NCBI RefSeq assembly: GCF_011046485.1
Contig: NZ_CP049256.1
Span: 2,914,001 to 2,978,000, forward strand
DNA length: 64,000 nucleotides
DNA from: Microbacterium sp. 4R-513
Lineage (GTDB): Bacteria > Actinomycetota > Actinomycetes > Actinomycetales > Microbacteriaceae
Direction: 5' to 3'
The notes beneath the pieces are model-generated. The model did no database searches, had not been told where the DNA came from, and worked only from the letters and a program-made list of their open reading frames with translations. The position numbers and the translations under genes are program-made. This document shows, in pieces, positions 46,808 to 56,398 of this stretch. Positions within the stretch are counted from its first letter, which is position 1. Every line of letters starts with the position of its first letter.

Positions 46808-46871
46808 CTTGTCAGATTGCCACACTCAAGGGCGATTGAGTTAAGGCTCTGTAACGTTTTGGCCGATCCTT

Positions 46872-46900
46872 TTGACCATCTCAAAGGGCGTGCTTATCGT
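46872..46900 (+). promoter_or_regulatory. Strong sigma-70-like promoter of the peptide importer
   Basis: TTGACC (46872-46877) and TATCGT (46895-46900) are separated by 17 nt. This is the best two-box promoter seen in the window, and it lies 66 nt before the binding-protein start. Confidence 0.75.
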
Positions 46901-46965
46901 TTCTTCATCCGCGCGCCGTCGAGTCCCTGCTTGACGTGCGCGCACAACCCTGCACAGGAGGAACA

Positions 46966-48813
46966 GTGAGAATTAAGCGCATCTCGGCCGCGGTGGCCCT
47001 CACCGCAGCCGGCGCACTGGTGATCTCGGGCTGCGCCGCCGGTGGCGGCGACAACAACGGCGACGACTCCGGTCTCGTCGAGGGCTCGTCGATCACCGCT
47101 GCGTGGAACCAGGCGTTCTATTCGATGAACGGCAACACGTCGTACGGCAATGCGACGGCCAACAACAACATCAACTACCTGACGCTCGACGGTTTCAACT
47201 ACTACAACAACACGCCTGAGCTCGTGAAGAACGAGTCCTTCGGCTCGTACGAAGTGGTCAGCGAAGACCCGCTCACGGTCAAGTACACGATCGCCGACGG
47301 CGTCAACTGGTCGGACGGCACCCCCGTCGACGCATCCGACCTGCTGCTCAACTGGGCCGCTCTCTCGCGTGCGCTCGACACGCCGGACTTCGACCCGGGC
47401 GAGTACACCGACCCCGACACCGGTGAGTTCACCGACGCGTTCCCGACCGACGTCGTCTACTTCGACTCCGGCGCGACCCCGACGGCGGGCCTCGGCCTCG
47501 TCACGAAGACCCCCGAGGTCAGCGACGACAACAAGTCGATCACCATGGAGTACGACCAGCCGTTCGTCGACTGGGAGCTCTCGTTCCCGTCGCCGCTGCC
47601 GGCTCACGTCGTGGGCAAGAACGCGCTCGGCATCTCGGACAGCGAAGAGGCCAAGAAGGCCGTCGTCGACGCCATCCAGAACGACGACGCCGCGGCACTC
47701 GCCCCGATCTCGGCCTTCTGGAACTCGGGCTTCAACTTCACCGAGCTTCCGGACGACCCGGAGCTGTACCTGGCCAGCGGCCCGTACATGATCACCGACT
47801 TCGTCGCCGATCAGTACATCACCCTGAAGGCCAACCCCGAGTACAAGGGCAAGAACAAGGCCAACATCGAGGAGATCACGGTCCGCTTCATCCCCGACCC
47901 GCTCGCGGCGGTGCAGGCGCTCCAGAACGGCGAGGTCGACATCATCTCGCCCCAGGCCACGGCTGACATCAAGACGGCGCTGGACGCGCTCGACGGCATC
48001 ACGGTCAAGACCGGTGTCGAGGGCACGTACGAGCACGTCGACCTGCAGTTCGACCAGGGCAAGAACTCGCAGAACATCTTCTCGAACGCCAAGGCTCGCG
48101 AGGCCTTCATGAAGGTCATCCCGCGTCAGGAGATCCTCGACACGCTCATCAAGCCGATCGTCGGCGAGGACGCGCTCCTGCGCAGCTCGCAGATCTTCGT
48201 CCCGGGCGCCAAGGGCTACGACGAGTCGGTCGCCGAGAACGGCTCCGACGCCTACGCCGAGGTCGACATCGACGGTGCCAAGCAGCTCCTCGCCGAGTCG
48301 GGCATCACCGACACGTCGGTCTGCATCCTCTACGCCTCGAACAACCCGCGCCGTGTCAACGAGTTCGCCCTCATCCAGGCTTCGGCCGCCAAGGCGGGCT
48401 TCAACGTCACCGACTGCGGCTCCGAGGACTGGGGTGGCCTGCTCGGCACGCCGGGCGCCTACGACGCCTCGCTCTTCGGCTGGCAGTCGACGAGCCTCGG
48501 TGTGACCAACTCGCTCCCGACGTTCCAGACCGGCGGAATCAACAACCTCAACTTCTACTCGAACTCTGAGGTTGACGACATCGTCGCGAAGCTGAACGTC
48601 GAGTTCGACGAGGACAAGCAGATCGACCTGGAGAAGCAGCTCGACAAGGCTCTGTGGAGCGACTTCTACGGCGTGACGATCTTCCAGTTCCCCGGTGTCA
48701 CCGCCTACAGCGACCGTGTGGAGGGCATCGACCCGTCGATCCTCGCCCCCACGATCTTCTGGAACGCGTGGGACTGGTCGGTGACCGACTCCGGCTCGTC
48801 GTCGGGGGAGTAA
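46966..48813 (+). CDS. Peptide-type ABC importer, substrate-binding lipoprotein
   Basis: A 615-residue family 5 (OppA/DppA) extracellular binding protein. The N-terminus MRIKRISAAVALTAAGALVISGC is a lipoprotein signal with lipobox LVISGC, so C23 becomes the lipidated first residue. The family 5 signature region SWSDGTPVDASDLLL is present (as NWSDGTPVDASD). GTG at 46966 has AGGAGG 4 nt upstream. Codon usage is more optimal than around (AAC, AAG, GAC almost exclusive), which suggests high expression. A hairpin separates it from the permease genes. Confidence 0.93.
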   Translation: MRIKRISAAVALTAAGALVISGCAAGGGDNNGDDSGLVEGSSITAAWNQAFYSMNGNTSYGNATANNNINYLTLDGFNYYNNTPELVKNESFGSYEVVSEDPLTVKYTIADGVNWSDGTPVDASDLLLNWAALSRALDTPDFDPGEYTDPDTGEFTDAFPTDVVYFDSGATPTAGLGLVTKTPEVSDDNKSITMEYDQPFVDWELSFPSPLPAHVVGKNALGISDSEEAKKAVVDAIQNDDAAALAPISAFWNSGFNFTELPDDPELYLASGPYMITDFVADQYITLKANPEYKGKNKANIEEITVRFIPDPLAAVQALQNGEVDIISPQATADIKTALDALDGITVKTGVEGTYEHVDLQFDQGKNSQNIFSNAKAREAFMKVIPRQEILDTLIKPIVGEDALLRSSQIFVPGAKGYDESVAENGSDAYAEVDIDGAKQLLAESGITDTSVCILYASNNPRRVNEFALIQASAAKAGFNVTDCGSEDWGGLLGTPGAYDASLFGWQSTSLGVTNSLPTFQTGGINNLNFYSNSEVDDIVAKLNVEFDEDKQIDLEKQLDKALWSDFYGVTIFQFPGVTAYSDRVEGIDPSILAPTIFWNAWDWSVTDSGSSSGE

Positions 48814-48860
48814 TCCGCAAGATGGTCTTCCCCGGATCCTGATCCGGCAGAAGCACCGAC

Positions 48861-48896
48861 GTGGGGTGCAGGTCCCCGAGGGGACCTGCACCTCAC
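48861..48896 (+). other. Intercistronic hairpin between binding protein and permease
   Basis: A stem of 17 bp with one G-T pair and a 2-nt GA turn (4-nt loop in practice) lies 47 nt past the binding-protein stop. It is likely a processing or partial termination signal that keeps the binding protein more abundant than the membrane subunits. Confidence 0.65.
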
Positions 48897-48991
48897 CCGC
48901 GTTAGACTCCTCCTAGCGGCCGGGCATGCGGTAGGTAATCTTCCGGCTCCGCGTGTCCGCGCCGATTCACCGATTGGCAGGCGGCCACACC

Positions 48992-50509
48992 ATGGCTTCA
49001 TTCATTCTTCGGCGGCTGATCGCATCGATCTTCGTGCTGTTCGCCGCAACGTTCCTGATGTACATCCTCGTCTCCTTCGCGGGCGATCCTCTCGAAGACC
49101 TGAGACAGAGCAGTGCACCGAACAAGGCCGAGCTCATCCAGGCTCGCACCAAGCTCCTCAACCTCGACGTCCCTCCGCCGCTGCGCTACTTCCTGTGGCT
49201 CGGCGGTCTCTTCCGCGGAGACTTCGGCGTCAGCATCCAGAACCAGCCCGTCAACGCGCTGCTGTCCAACGCGATCACGTCAACGCTGACGCTGGTCACG
49301 ACGGCCACGGTGCTCGCGATCCTCCTCGGCATCACGGTCGGAATCGTCTCGGCTCTGCGCCAGTACAGCGGCTTCGACTACAGCGTGACGCTGATGGCGT
49401 TCCTCTTCTTCTCGCTGCCGATCTTCTGGGTCGCCGTGCTCCTCAAGCAGTACGGTGCGATCCAGCTGAACAACTGGCTGAACGATCCGACGATCTCGGT
49501 ACCGGTGATCATCGGCGTATCGCTCATCGCGGGCCTCATCTGGATGTCGCTCATCGGCGGCAGATGGCAGCGCAAGCTCATCGTGCTCGGCGTCTCGGCC
49601 GTCGCGACCGGTGCCGTGCTCACCTTCTTCTCGGTGACGCAGTGGTTCGCCGACCCCAGCATCGGGATCGGCGTATACGCCGTGCTCGTGATCGGCATCG
49701 CCTTCGGCATCACCGCGATCTCGACCGGCCTCCGCAACCGCAAGGCGCTCTACGCCTCGCTCATCGTGGCGGTCATCGGCATCGCGCTGTACTTCCCGAT
49801 GATGAACTCGCTGCTCAACGGGATGACGCTCTGGCTGTTCCTCGTGTTCGCCGTGCTCACGCTCGCCGTGAGCGGTGCGATCGGGTGGTTCATGGGCGCG
49901 CCGGACCGCGGGCCCGTCGTCCGCACGACGATGATCGTCGGCTTCCTGTCGGCGGCCCTCATCGCGCTCGACAAGTACATGTCGTACTGGCAGGCCTACG
50001 CGAACTCGAGTCGCGTCCGCGGGCGGCCCATCGCGACGGTCGGCGCTTCGACCCCCGGGCTCGGCGGCAACTTCTGGGTGCAGGGCATCGACCTGTTCAC
50101 GCACCTGCTGCTGCCGACGATCGCGATCATCCTGATCTCGTTCGCGAGCTACACGCGGTACTCCCGCGCGAGCCTCCTCGAGGTCATGAACCAGGACTAC
50201 ATCCGCACGGCCCGCGCCAAGGGCCTCACGCAGCGCACCGTGGTCGTCCGCCACGCGTTCCGCAACGCCCTCATCCCGATCACGACCGTCATCGCCTTCG
50301 ACGTCGGCGCGCTGATCGGCGGTGCGGTCATCACCGAGACCGTCTTCGGCTGGGTCGGCATGGGCCGGCTCTTCGTGACCGGCCTGGCAGCATCCGACCC
50401 CAACCCGGTGATGGCGTTCTTCGTCGTGACCGGAACCCTGGCGGTGCTGTTCAACCTCATCGCGGACCTCGTCTATGCGGGTCTGGACCCGAGAATCAAG
50501 GTGGGCTGA
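48992..50509 (+). CDS. Peptide-type ABC importer, oversized DppB-like permease
   Basis: A 505-residue membrane subunit, where DppB/OppB is usually 310-340. The N-terminal part (FILRRLIASIFVLFAATFLMYILVSFAGDP) and the C-terminal EAA loop (LLEVMNQDYIRTARAKGLTQRTVVVRHAFRNALIP) are standard. Between them (about residues 165-335) sit four to six extra membrane helices and short polar links, including LIGGRWQRKLIVLG and GWFMGAPDRGP. The start at 48992 fits the usual M-x-F/I-x-RR pattern. The neighbouring DppC-like permease begins 1 nt after its stop. Confidence 0.9.
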   Translation: MASFILRRLIASIFVLFAATFLMYILVSFAGDPLEDLRQSSAPNKAELIQARTKLLNLDVPPPLRYFLWLGGLFRGDFGVSIQNQPVNALLSNAITSTLTLVTTATVLAILLGITVGIVSALRQYSGFDYSVTLMAFLFFSLPIFWVAVLLKQYGAIQLNNWLNDPTISVPVIIGVSLIAGLIWMSLIGGRWQRKLIVLGVSAVATGAVLTFFSVTQWFADPSIGIGVYAVLVIGIAFGITAISTGLRNRKALYASLIVAVIGIALYFPMMNSLLNGMTLWLFLVFAVLTLAVSGAIGWFMGAPDRGPVVRTTMIVGFLSAALIALDKYMSYWQAYANSSRVRGRPIATVGASTPGLGGNFWVQGIDLFTHLLLPTIAIILISFASYTRYSRASLLEVMNQDYIRTARAKGLTQRTVVVRHAFRNALIPITTVIAFDVGALIGGAVITETVFGWVGMGRLFVTGLAASDPNPVMAFFVVTGTLAVLFNLIADLVYAGLDPRIKVG

Positions 50510-50510
50510 C

Positions 50511-51698
50511 ATGAACACCACAGTCACTCAAGAGCCCGACACGGGCGAAGACTCGGCCCGCGCCGAGATCACGATCGAGCAGAAGGAGACCGAGGGCCTC
50601 AGCCAGGGGCAGATCGTCCGCCGGCGGTTCTTCCGCCACCGCGGCGCCCTCATCTCGATGATCGTGCTCGCCCTGATCGTCATCATGGCGTTCACGTCGG
50701 TCGGCGTGAACCTGTGGGGGCTGCGGATCACCGGGTGGTGGCCGTACTCGTGGGACCAGATCCCGCCGAAGGTCAACAACGGCGTGCCGACGCTCAGCAT
50801 CATCCCCTTCCAGATCGGGGAGCACCCGTTCGGTCAGGACGAGGTCGGCCGTGACATCTTCGCGGTCGTCATGCGCGGCGCGCAGCAGTCGATCATGGTG
50901 ATGGTCATCGCCGGTGTCGTCGCCACGGCGATCGGCGTCGTGATCGGCGCGTTCGCGGGCTACTACCGCTCGCGCACCGACTCGATCCTCATGCGCTTCA
51001 CCGACATCGTCATCACGATCCCGCTCATCGTCATCGGCTCGGTCCTCGGTCACGCGTTCGGAAGCCTCGGTGCGGCCGTCCTCGGCATCGTCATCGGGCT
51101 CTTCGCGTGGACGACGATGGCCCGCCTCGTGCGCGGCGAGTTCCTGAGCCTCCGCGAGCGCGAGTTCGTCGACGCCGCGCGGGTCTCGGGCGCGCGCGAT
51201 CGCCGGATCATCTTCCGCCACATCCTCCCGAACGCGGTCGGCGTCATCGTCGTCAACGCGACGCTGCTGATGGCGGGCGCGATCCTGCTCGAGTCGGCGC
51301 TGAGCTACCTCGGCTTCGGCGTGCAGTCGCCCGACACCTCGCTCGGAAAGATCGTGTCGGACAACCAGGCGGCGTTCTCGACGCGTCCGTGGCTGTTCTG
51401 GTGGCCCGGCCTCTTCATCATCGCGATCGCCCTGTGCGTCAACTTCATCGGCGATGGTCTGCGCGATGCGTTCGACCCGCGCCAGAAGAAGAAGCCGAGC
51501 GAGCGCGCGATGGCCCGCGCGGGCCGCGCCAGCGGTCCCGTGGCACCGATCCTCGACACGTCCGAGCCCGCCCACGCGCCGTCGGTGACGGTCGCAGGCG
51601 AGGCCGTCTACGCCAGTGAGGACATCGTGAACTATCACGATCCTCGTCCCGAGCGGCCAGGCGACCCGACGAACGAGCCGCTCAACCCGGAGCGGTGA
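50511..51698 (+). CDS. Peptide-type ABC importer, DppC-like permease
   Basis: A 395-residue permease. A 50-residue polar N-terminus precedes FRHRGALISMIVLALIVIMAF, and the periplasmic segment has HPFGQDEVGRDIFAVVMRGAQQS, a DppC hallmark. The EAA loop is LREREFVDAARVSGARDRRIIFRHILPNA. The C-terminal 70 residues are a polar, probably disordered cytoplasmic tail (GRASGPVAPILDTSEPAHAP...), longer than in DppC. It follows the DppB-like gene after 1 nt. The next gene is antisense, and the ATPase gene comes 660 nt later. Confidence 0.93.
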   Translation: MNTTVTQEPDTGEDSARAEITIEQKETEGLSQGQIVRRRFFRHRGALISMIVLALIVIMAFTSVGVNLWGLRITGWWPYSWDQIPPKVNNGVPTLSIIPFQIGEHPFGQDEVGRDIFAVVMRGAQQSIMVMVIAGVVATAIGVVIGAFAGYYRSRTDSILMRFTDIVITIPLIVIGSVLGHAFGSLGAAVLGIVIGLFAWTTMARLVRGEFLSLREREFVDAARVSGARDRRIIFRHILPNAVGVIVVNATLLMAGAILLESALSYLGFGVQSPDTSLGKIVSDNQAAFSTRPWLFWWPGLFIIAIALCVNFIGDGLRDAFDPRQKKKPSERAMARAGRASGPVAPILDTSEPAHAPSVTVAGEAVYASEDIVNYHDPRPERPGDPTNEPLNPER

Positions 51699-51718
51699 GG
51701 CGGGCTGACCCAGTGCTG

Positions 51719-52327
51719 CTAGACCAGCAGGCCGATCGCCGTCGCGGCGACCAGAAGCGCGATGGCCGTGATCGTGGCGTAGTGCCACGACACGGTCTCG
51801 GCTTCGGGGTCCTCGCCGGCGGCGAGCAGGCCGGTCTCGCGCAGCTCCTCCCAACGACCGCGGATGAGCTGCGCGAGGTTGCCGCTCGGCGTCGAGACGG
51901 CATCGGCCGGACGCAGCTCGCCGTACTCTCCCTTGGCCGATTCGCCGACACCCTCGAAGTCCTTGCTCGCAAGGCCGAGCGTGCGGTGGCGGCCGGGGGC
52001 GGGAGCGGCCCAGACCGACACCTTGCGCTGCGACGTGTGGAGCGTCAGCGAGTAGCGGGTGTCGATCTGGCGGATGGCGGGCCACGGCACGAAGTACGTG
52101 CGGAAGACGTTCTCGACCGTGATGCCGTGCTGCTGGACACGCAGGGTCGGGCGCCAGAACAGCGCCCACGCGACGACGGCCACGAGGATGATGGGCCACG
52201 CGTAGCGCAGACCCGCAGCAGGATCTCCCCAGAACAGCGCGACGACACCCACAGCGCATACGACAACGGTGATGACAGCGAGGGCACGGCCGAAGACCGG
52301 CCGATAAACGACCTCCTGGAACGCCAT
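51719..52327 (-). CDS. Membrane-anchored bacterial PH-domain protein, antisense within the importer operon
   Basis: A 202-residue protein with two N-terminal membrane helices (about 14-55), a bacterial PH-like domain (RPTLRVQQHGITVENVFRTYFVPWPAIRQIDTRYSLTL, about 60-110) and a C-terminal membrane helix (TAIALLVAATAIGLLV). The family has no proven function. It lies on the minus strand between the DppC-like permease and the fused ATPase, with only 20 nt after it and 31 nt before it. Its promoter must lie within the start of the ATPase gene or the short gap. GC and codon use look native. Confidence 0.82.
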   Translation of the reverse strand: MAFQEVVYRPVFGRALAVITVVVCAVGVVALFWGDPAAGLRYAWPIILVAVVAWALFWRPTLRVQQHGITVENVFRTYFVPWPAIRQIDTRYSLTLHTSQRKVSVWAAPAPGRHRTLGLASKDFEGVGESAKGEYGELRPADAVSTPSGNLAQLIRGRWEELRETGLLAAGEDPEAETVSWHYATITAIALLVAATAIGLLV

Positions 52328-52358
52328 GAACCCAAGCTTCGCAGATAGGACATCACGA

Positions 52359-54170
52359 ATGACTGACACGAAGGGCCTCGACGCCGATCTCAGCGCGTCG
52401 CGCGACACCCTGCCCGAGCGCATCCTCGAGGTCGAGAATCTCGGCGTCGAGTTCTGGGTCGAAGGGGAGTTCTACCCCGCCGCCATCGACATGAACTACG
52501 TCGTCCGACGCGGCGAGGTGCTCGCCATCGTCGGCGAGTCGGGCTCCGGAAAGAGCACGAGCTCGATGGCGCTCCTGGGCCTCCTCCCCGAGAACGCCCG
52601 CGTCACCGGCTCGATCAAGCTCCTCGGGAGGGAGCTGCGGGGGGTGGATGACGCGACCCTGCGCTCGCTCCGCGGCAACGAGATCGCGGTGATCTTCCAG
52701 GAGCCGATGACGGCGCTCAACCCCGTCTACACGATCGGCTTCCAGATCATGGAGTCGCTGCGCTCGCACGACCGCTCGATGCCCCCGTCGGCGGCCAAGG
52801 AGCGCGCGATAGAGCTCCTCCGCATGGTGGAGATGCCGAATCCGGAGCAGTCGTTCCTGAAGTACCCGCACCAGCTCTCGGGTGGCCAGCGCCAGCGCGC
52901 CATGATCGCCCAGTCGATCTCGTGCGACCCGCTGCTCCTCATCGCCGACGAGCCGACGACGGCCCTCGACGTGACGGTCCAGGCCGAGGTCCTCGACCTC
53001 ATGCGGAGCCTCCACAAGCGCCTCGACTCGGCCATCATCCTCATCACCCACGACATGGGCGTCGTCGCCGACCTCGCCGACCGCATCATGGTGATGAAGA
53101 ACGGCATCGTGGTGGAGTCCGGGTCGGTCGACGAGATCTTCCACCACCCGCAGCACCCCTACACGCAGCAGCTCCTCGCCTCGGTGCCGCACCTCGGCCT
53201 CGGCGTCCTCGAGGAGATCGACGAGAACGCGCCGACCGTGGTCGAGACCGAGACGACGACGGTGCCGGCCATCTCCGCCATCCGCGAGCGCTCGAGCGAG
53301 GCGGCCGAGGAGCTCCCCGAGACCCGCACGCCGATCCTCGCGTTCGAGGACGTCGCGATCGAGTACCCCAAGCGGGGACGCATCCCGGCGTTCCGCGCGG
53401 CGGAAGACATCAACCTGTCGATCTACCCCGGCGAGATCATGGGCCTCGTGGGCGAGTCGGGCTCGGGCAAGACCACGCTCGGCCGCGCCGCGATCGGCCT
53501 GCTCCCCATCGCGGAGGGCAAGCTCACGGTGGTGGGGACCGATATCTCGAAGGCCTCCACGAAGGACCTCTTCGCGATCCGCCGGAAGACAGGCATCGTC
53601 TTCCAGGACCCGGCATCCTCCCTCAACCCGCGCATGCCGATCGGCCAGTCGATCGGCGAGCCGCTGCTGCTGTCCGGTGAGGCCAAGGGCAAGCAGCTCG
53701 ACAAGCGCGTGGAGGCACTCCTCTCGCAGGTCGAGCTGCCGACGTCGTACCGCAACCGCTTCCCGCACGAGCTCTCGGGCGGCCAGCGTCAGCGCGTCGG
53801 CATCGCCCGCGCGCTGGCGCTCGCGCCGCAGCTCCTCGTCGCGGACGAGCCGACGTCGGCCCTCGACGTCTCCGTCCAGGCGCGATTCCTCGACCTGCTG
53901 CAGGAGCTTCAACAGCAGCTGCAGTTCGCGTGCCTGTTCATCAGCCACGACCTGGCCGTCGTCGACATCCTCGCCCACCGCATCGCCGTCATGCACCACG
54001 GCAAGCTCGTGGAGATGGGCACGCGCGACGAGATCCTCCGCGGGGCGGCCGACCCGTACACACAGCGCCTCATCGCCGCCGTCCCGGTGCCCGATCCCGG
54101 CGAGCAGCGCCGTCGCCGCGAGGCCCGCGCAGCGCTCCTCGAGAGCACCGGAGCACGCGCCGAGAGCTGA
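52359..54170 (+). CDS. Peptide-type ABC importer, fused DppD-DppF ATPase
   Basis: A 603-residue protein with two complete nucleotide-binding domains. The first has Walker A GESGSGKST (59-67), LSGGQRQRAMIAQ and LLIADEPTTALD. The second has GESGSGKTT (about 364-372), ELSGGQRQRVGIARAL and LLVADEPTSALD. Each ends with the oligopeptide C-terminal signature (HPYTQQLLASVP; DPYTQRLIAAVPVPDP). In most importers these are separate proteins, but the fused form is common in actinobacteria. Start by AGGA 8 nt upstream. It completes the importer whose permeases lie beyond the antisense PH gene. Confidence 0.93.
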   Translation: MTDTKGLDADLSASRDTLPERILEVENLGVEFWVEGEFYPAAIDMNYVVRRGEVLAIVGESGSGKSTSSMALLGLLPENARVTGSIKLLGRELRGVDDATLRSLRGNEIAVIFQEPMTALNPVYTIGFQIMESLRSHDRSMPPSAAKERAIELLRMVEMPNPEQSFLKYPHQLSGGQRQRAMIAQSISCDPLLLIADEPTTALDVTVQAEVLDLMRSLHKRLDSAIILITHDMGVVADLADRIMVMKNGIVVESGSVDEIFHHPQHPYTQQLLASVPHLGLGVLEEIDENAPTVVETETTTVPAISAIRERSSEAAEELPETRTPILAFEDVAIEYPKRGRIPAFRAAEDINLSIYPGEIMGLVGESGSGKTTLGRAAIGLLPIAEGKLTVVGTDISKASTKDLFAIRRKTGIVFQDPASSLNPRMPIGQSIGEPLLLSGEAKGKQLDKRVEALLSQVELPTSYRNRFPHELSGGQRQRVGIARALALAPQLLVADEPTSALDVSVQARFLDLLQELQQQLQFACLFISHDLAVVDILAHRIAVMHHGKLVEMGTRDEILRGAADPYTQRLIAAVPVPDPGEQRRRREARAALLESTGARAES

Positions 54171-54193
54171 CTCTCGCCCACCCACGCAGGCGG

Positions 54194-54220
54194 ATGCCGC
54201 CCGGTCTGACCGGGCGGCAT
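54194..54220 (+). terminator. Hairpin after the importer ATPase
   Basis: A perfect 12-bp stem ATGCCGCCCGGT/ACCGGGCGGCAT with a 3-nt loop lies 23 nt past the ATPase stop. Confidence 0.72.
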
Positions 54221-54330
54221 TCGCGCGTGAACGGGCGATGCCCAGGCTGGGCCGGTAAAGTGGTCTGGCCGGCTCCCTCCGCAGCATCGAGGGGCCGATG
54301 ACCTCTTCCCCTCTTTCGCAAGGATCTTTC

Positions 54331-56244
54331 ATGGCGCGCGCCCTCCGCCCCGACCTCCGCAACGTCGCGATCGTCGCGCACGTCGACCACGGCAAGACGA
54401 CCCTCGTCGACGCCATGCTCCGCCAGACCGGCTCCTTCGGCTCCCACGAGCACATGGAAGAGCGCGCGATGGACTCGAACGACCTCGAGCGCGAGAAGGG
54501 CATCACGATCCTCGCCAAGAACACGGCGATCACGTACAAAGGCGTCCACACCGACGTGCCGGTCACGATCAACGTGATCGACACGCCCGGCCACGCCGAC
54601 TTCGGCGGTGAGGTCGAGCGCGGCCTCTCGATGGTCGACGGCGTCGTGCTGCTCGTCGACGCGAGCGAGGGACCCCTCCCGCAGACGCGCTTCGTGCTGC
54701 GCAAGGCGCTGGAGGCGAAGCTCCCCGTCATCCTCCTGGTCAACAAGACCGACCGTCCCGATGCGCGCATCGCGGAGGTCGAGGAGGAGAGCCACGACCT
54801 GCTGCTGGGCCTCGCCTCCGACCTCCACGAGGACGTACCCGACCTCGACGTCGACGCGCTGCTCGATGTGCCCGTCGTGTATGCGAGCGGGCGTGCGGGC
54901 GCGGCATCCCGGAACCGTCCCGCCAACGGCGAGCTGCCCGACAACGACGACCTCGAGCCGCTCTTCGAGGCGATCCTCGAGCACGTGCCCGCGCCGTCCT
55001 ACGACGACGAGGCGCCCCTGCAGGCGTGGGTCACGAACCTCGACTCGAGCCCGTTCCTCGGCCGCCTCGCGCTGCTCCGCGTCTTCAACGGCACGCTCAA
55101 GAAGGGCCAGACCGTCGCCTGGGTGCGGCACGACGGCTCGCACTCCAACGCCCGCATCACGGAGCTCCTGAAGACCCGGGCGCTCGACCGCTACCCCGCC
55201 GAGTCGGCCGGTCCCGGCGACATCGTCGCGATCGCCGGCATCGAGGAGATCACGATCGGCGAGACGATCGCCGACCCCGAGGACGTGCGCCCGCTGCCGG
55301 CGATCCACGTGGACGACCCCGCGATCTCGATGACGATCGGCACCAACACGTCGCCGCTCGTGGGCAAGGTCAAGGGCCACAAGCTCACGGCGCGCATGGT
55401 CAAGGACCGTCTCGACCGCGAGCTCGTCGGCAACGTCTCGCTCCGGGTGGTCGACATCGGGCGACCGGATGCCTGGGAGGTCCAGGGCCGTGGTGAGCTG
55501 GCCCTCGCGATCCTCGTCGAGAACATGCGCCGCGAGGGCTTCGAGCTCACCGTCGGAAAGCCCCAGGTCGTGACGCGCAAGGGTCCGAACGGCCAGGTGC
55601 AGGAGCCCTTCGAGCACCTGACGATCGACGCGCCGGAGGAGTACCTCGGGGCGATCACCCAGCTCATGGCGGCGCGCAAGGGCCGCATGGACTCCATGGT
55701 CAACCACGGCACCGGCTGGGTGCGGATGGAGTTCATCGTCCCGGCGCGCGGCCTCATCGGCTTCCGCACCGAGTTCCTCTCCATCACGCGGGGGACCGGC
55801 ATCGCGAACGCGATCTCGCACGGTTACGACGACTGGGCGGGTCACATCGTCTCGCGCCAGAACGGCTCGATCGTCGCCGACCGGTCCGGTGTCGTCACCC
55901 CCTTCGCGATGATCGCGCTGCAGGAGCGCATGAGCTTCTTCGTGCAGCCGACCGAAGAGGTCTACGAGGGCATGGTCGTGGGCGAGAACTCGCGTGCCGA
56001 CGACATGGACGTGAACATCACGAAGGAGAAGAAGCTCACCAACATGCGCTCTTCGACCTCCGATGCGTTCGAGTCCATGACGCCGCCGCGGCAGCTCTCG
56101 CTCGAGGAGAGCCTCGAGTTCGCGCGCGACGACGAATGCGTCGAGGTGACCCCCGAGAAGGTGCGCATCCGCAAGGTCGTGCTCGACGCGACCGAGCGCG
56201 GCCGCGCCGCAGCGCGCCTCAAGCGCCAGGACGCCAACGCCTGA
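54331..56244 (+). CDS. typA: Translational GTPase TypA/BipA
   Basis: A 637-residue EF-G-like GTPase that binds the ribosome and acts in 50S assembly and stress adaptation. The P-loop is AHVDHGKTT (residues 16-24), G3 DTPGHADFGGEVER, G4 NKTD, and the C-terminal TypA domain ends near EKVRIRKVVLDATERGRAAARLKRQDANA. ATG at 54331 with AAGGA 6 nt upstream gives the family N-terminus. A TAAAGT box at 54255-54260 may be its -10 element. It is the only gene on its transcript as far as can be seen. Confidence 0.95.
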   Translation: MARALRPDLRNVAIVAHVDHGKTTLVDAMLRQTGSFGSHEHMEERAMDSNDLEREKGITILAKNTAITYKGVHTDVPVTINVIDTPGHADFGGEVERGLSMVDGVVLLVDASEGPLPQTRFVLRKALEAKLPVILLVNKTDRPDARIAEVEEESHDLLLGLASDLHEDVPDLDVDALLDVPVVYASGRAGAASRNRPANGELPDNDDLEPLFEAILEHVPAPSYDDEAPLQAWVTNLDSSPFLGRLALLRVFNGTLKKGQTVAWVRHDGSHSNARITELLKTRALDRYPAESAGPGDIVAIAGIEEITIGETIADPEDVRPLPAIHVDDPAISMTIGTNTSPLVGKVKGHKLTARMVKDRLDRELVGNVSLRVVDIGRPDAWEVQGRGELALAILVENMRREGFELTVGKPQVVTRKGPNGQVQEPFEHLTIDAPEEYLGAITQLMAARKGRMDSMVNHGTGWVRMEFIVPARGLIGFRTEFLSITRGTGIANAISHGYDDWAGHIVSRQNGSIVADRSGVVTPFAMIALQERMSFFVQPTEEVYEGMVVGENSRADDMDVNITKEKKLTNMRSSTSDAFESMTPPRQLSLEESLEFARDDECVEVTPEKVRIRKVVLDATERGRAAARLKRQDANA

Positions 56245-56386
56245 CGATCGCTCCCGTGCGGTCGCCGAGGTCGCACGAATGGCGGAGGGATGCCGCATCC
56301 GCTCGTCATCCGCGCGATCTCGACCGTTGGCGGTCAGGCGTCCACGCATGGCAGGGCGGACCGCTCGGGTCGTCGGCGGCCGTCGA

Positions 56387-56392
56387 TAGGCT
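56387..56392 (+). promoter_or_regulatory. -10 box for leaderless azlC
   Basis: TAGGCT lies 6 nt before the GTG at 56399. Confidence 0.5.
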
Positions 56393-56398
56393 CGGAAA

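Noticed and set aside
45944..46825. GTG start of the CPBP protease 18 nt further upstream
   Set aside because: The region between would cover the -10-like CAATCT, and no ribosome site precedes the GTG.
56245..56398. CGTGCG/CGCACG stem after typA as a terminator
   Set aside because: Only 6 bp with a 10-nt loop, which is too weak to list.
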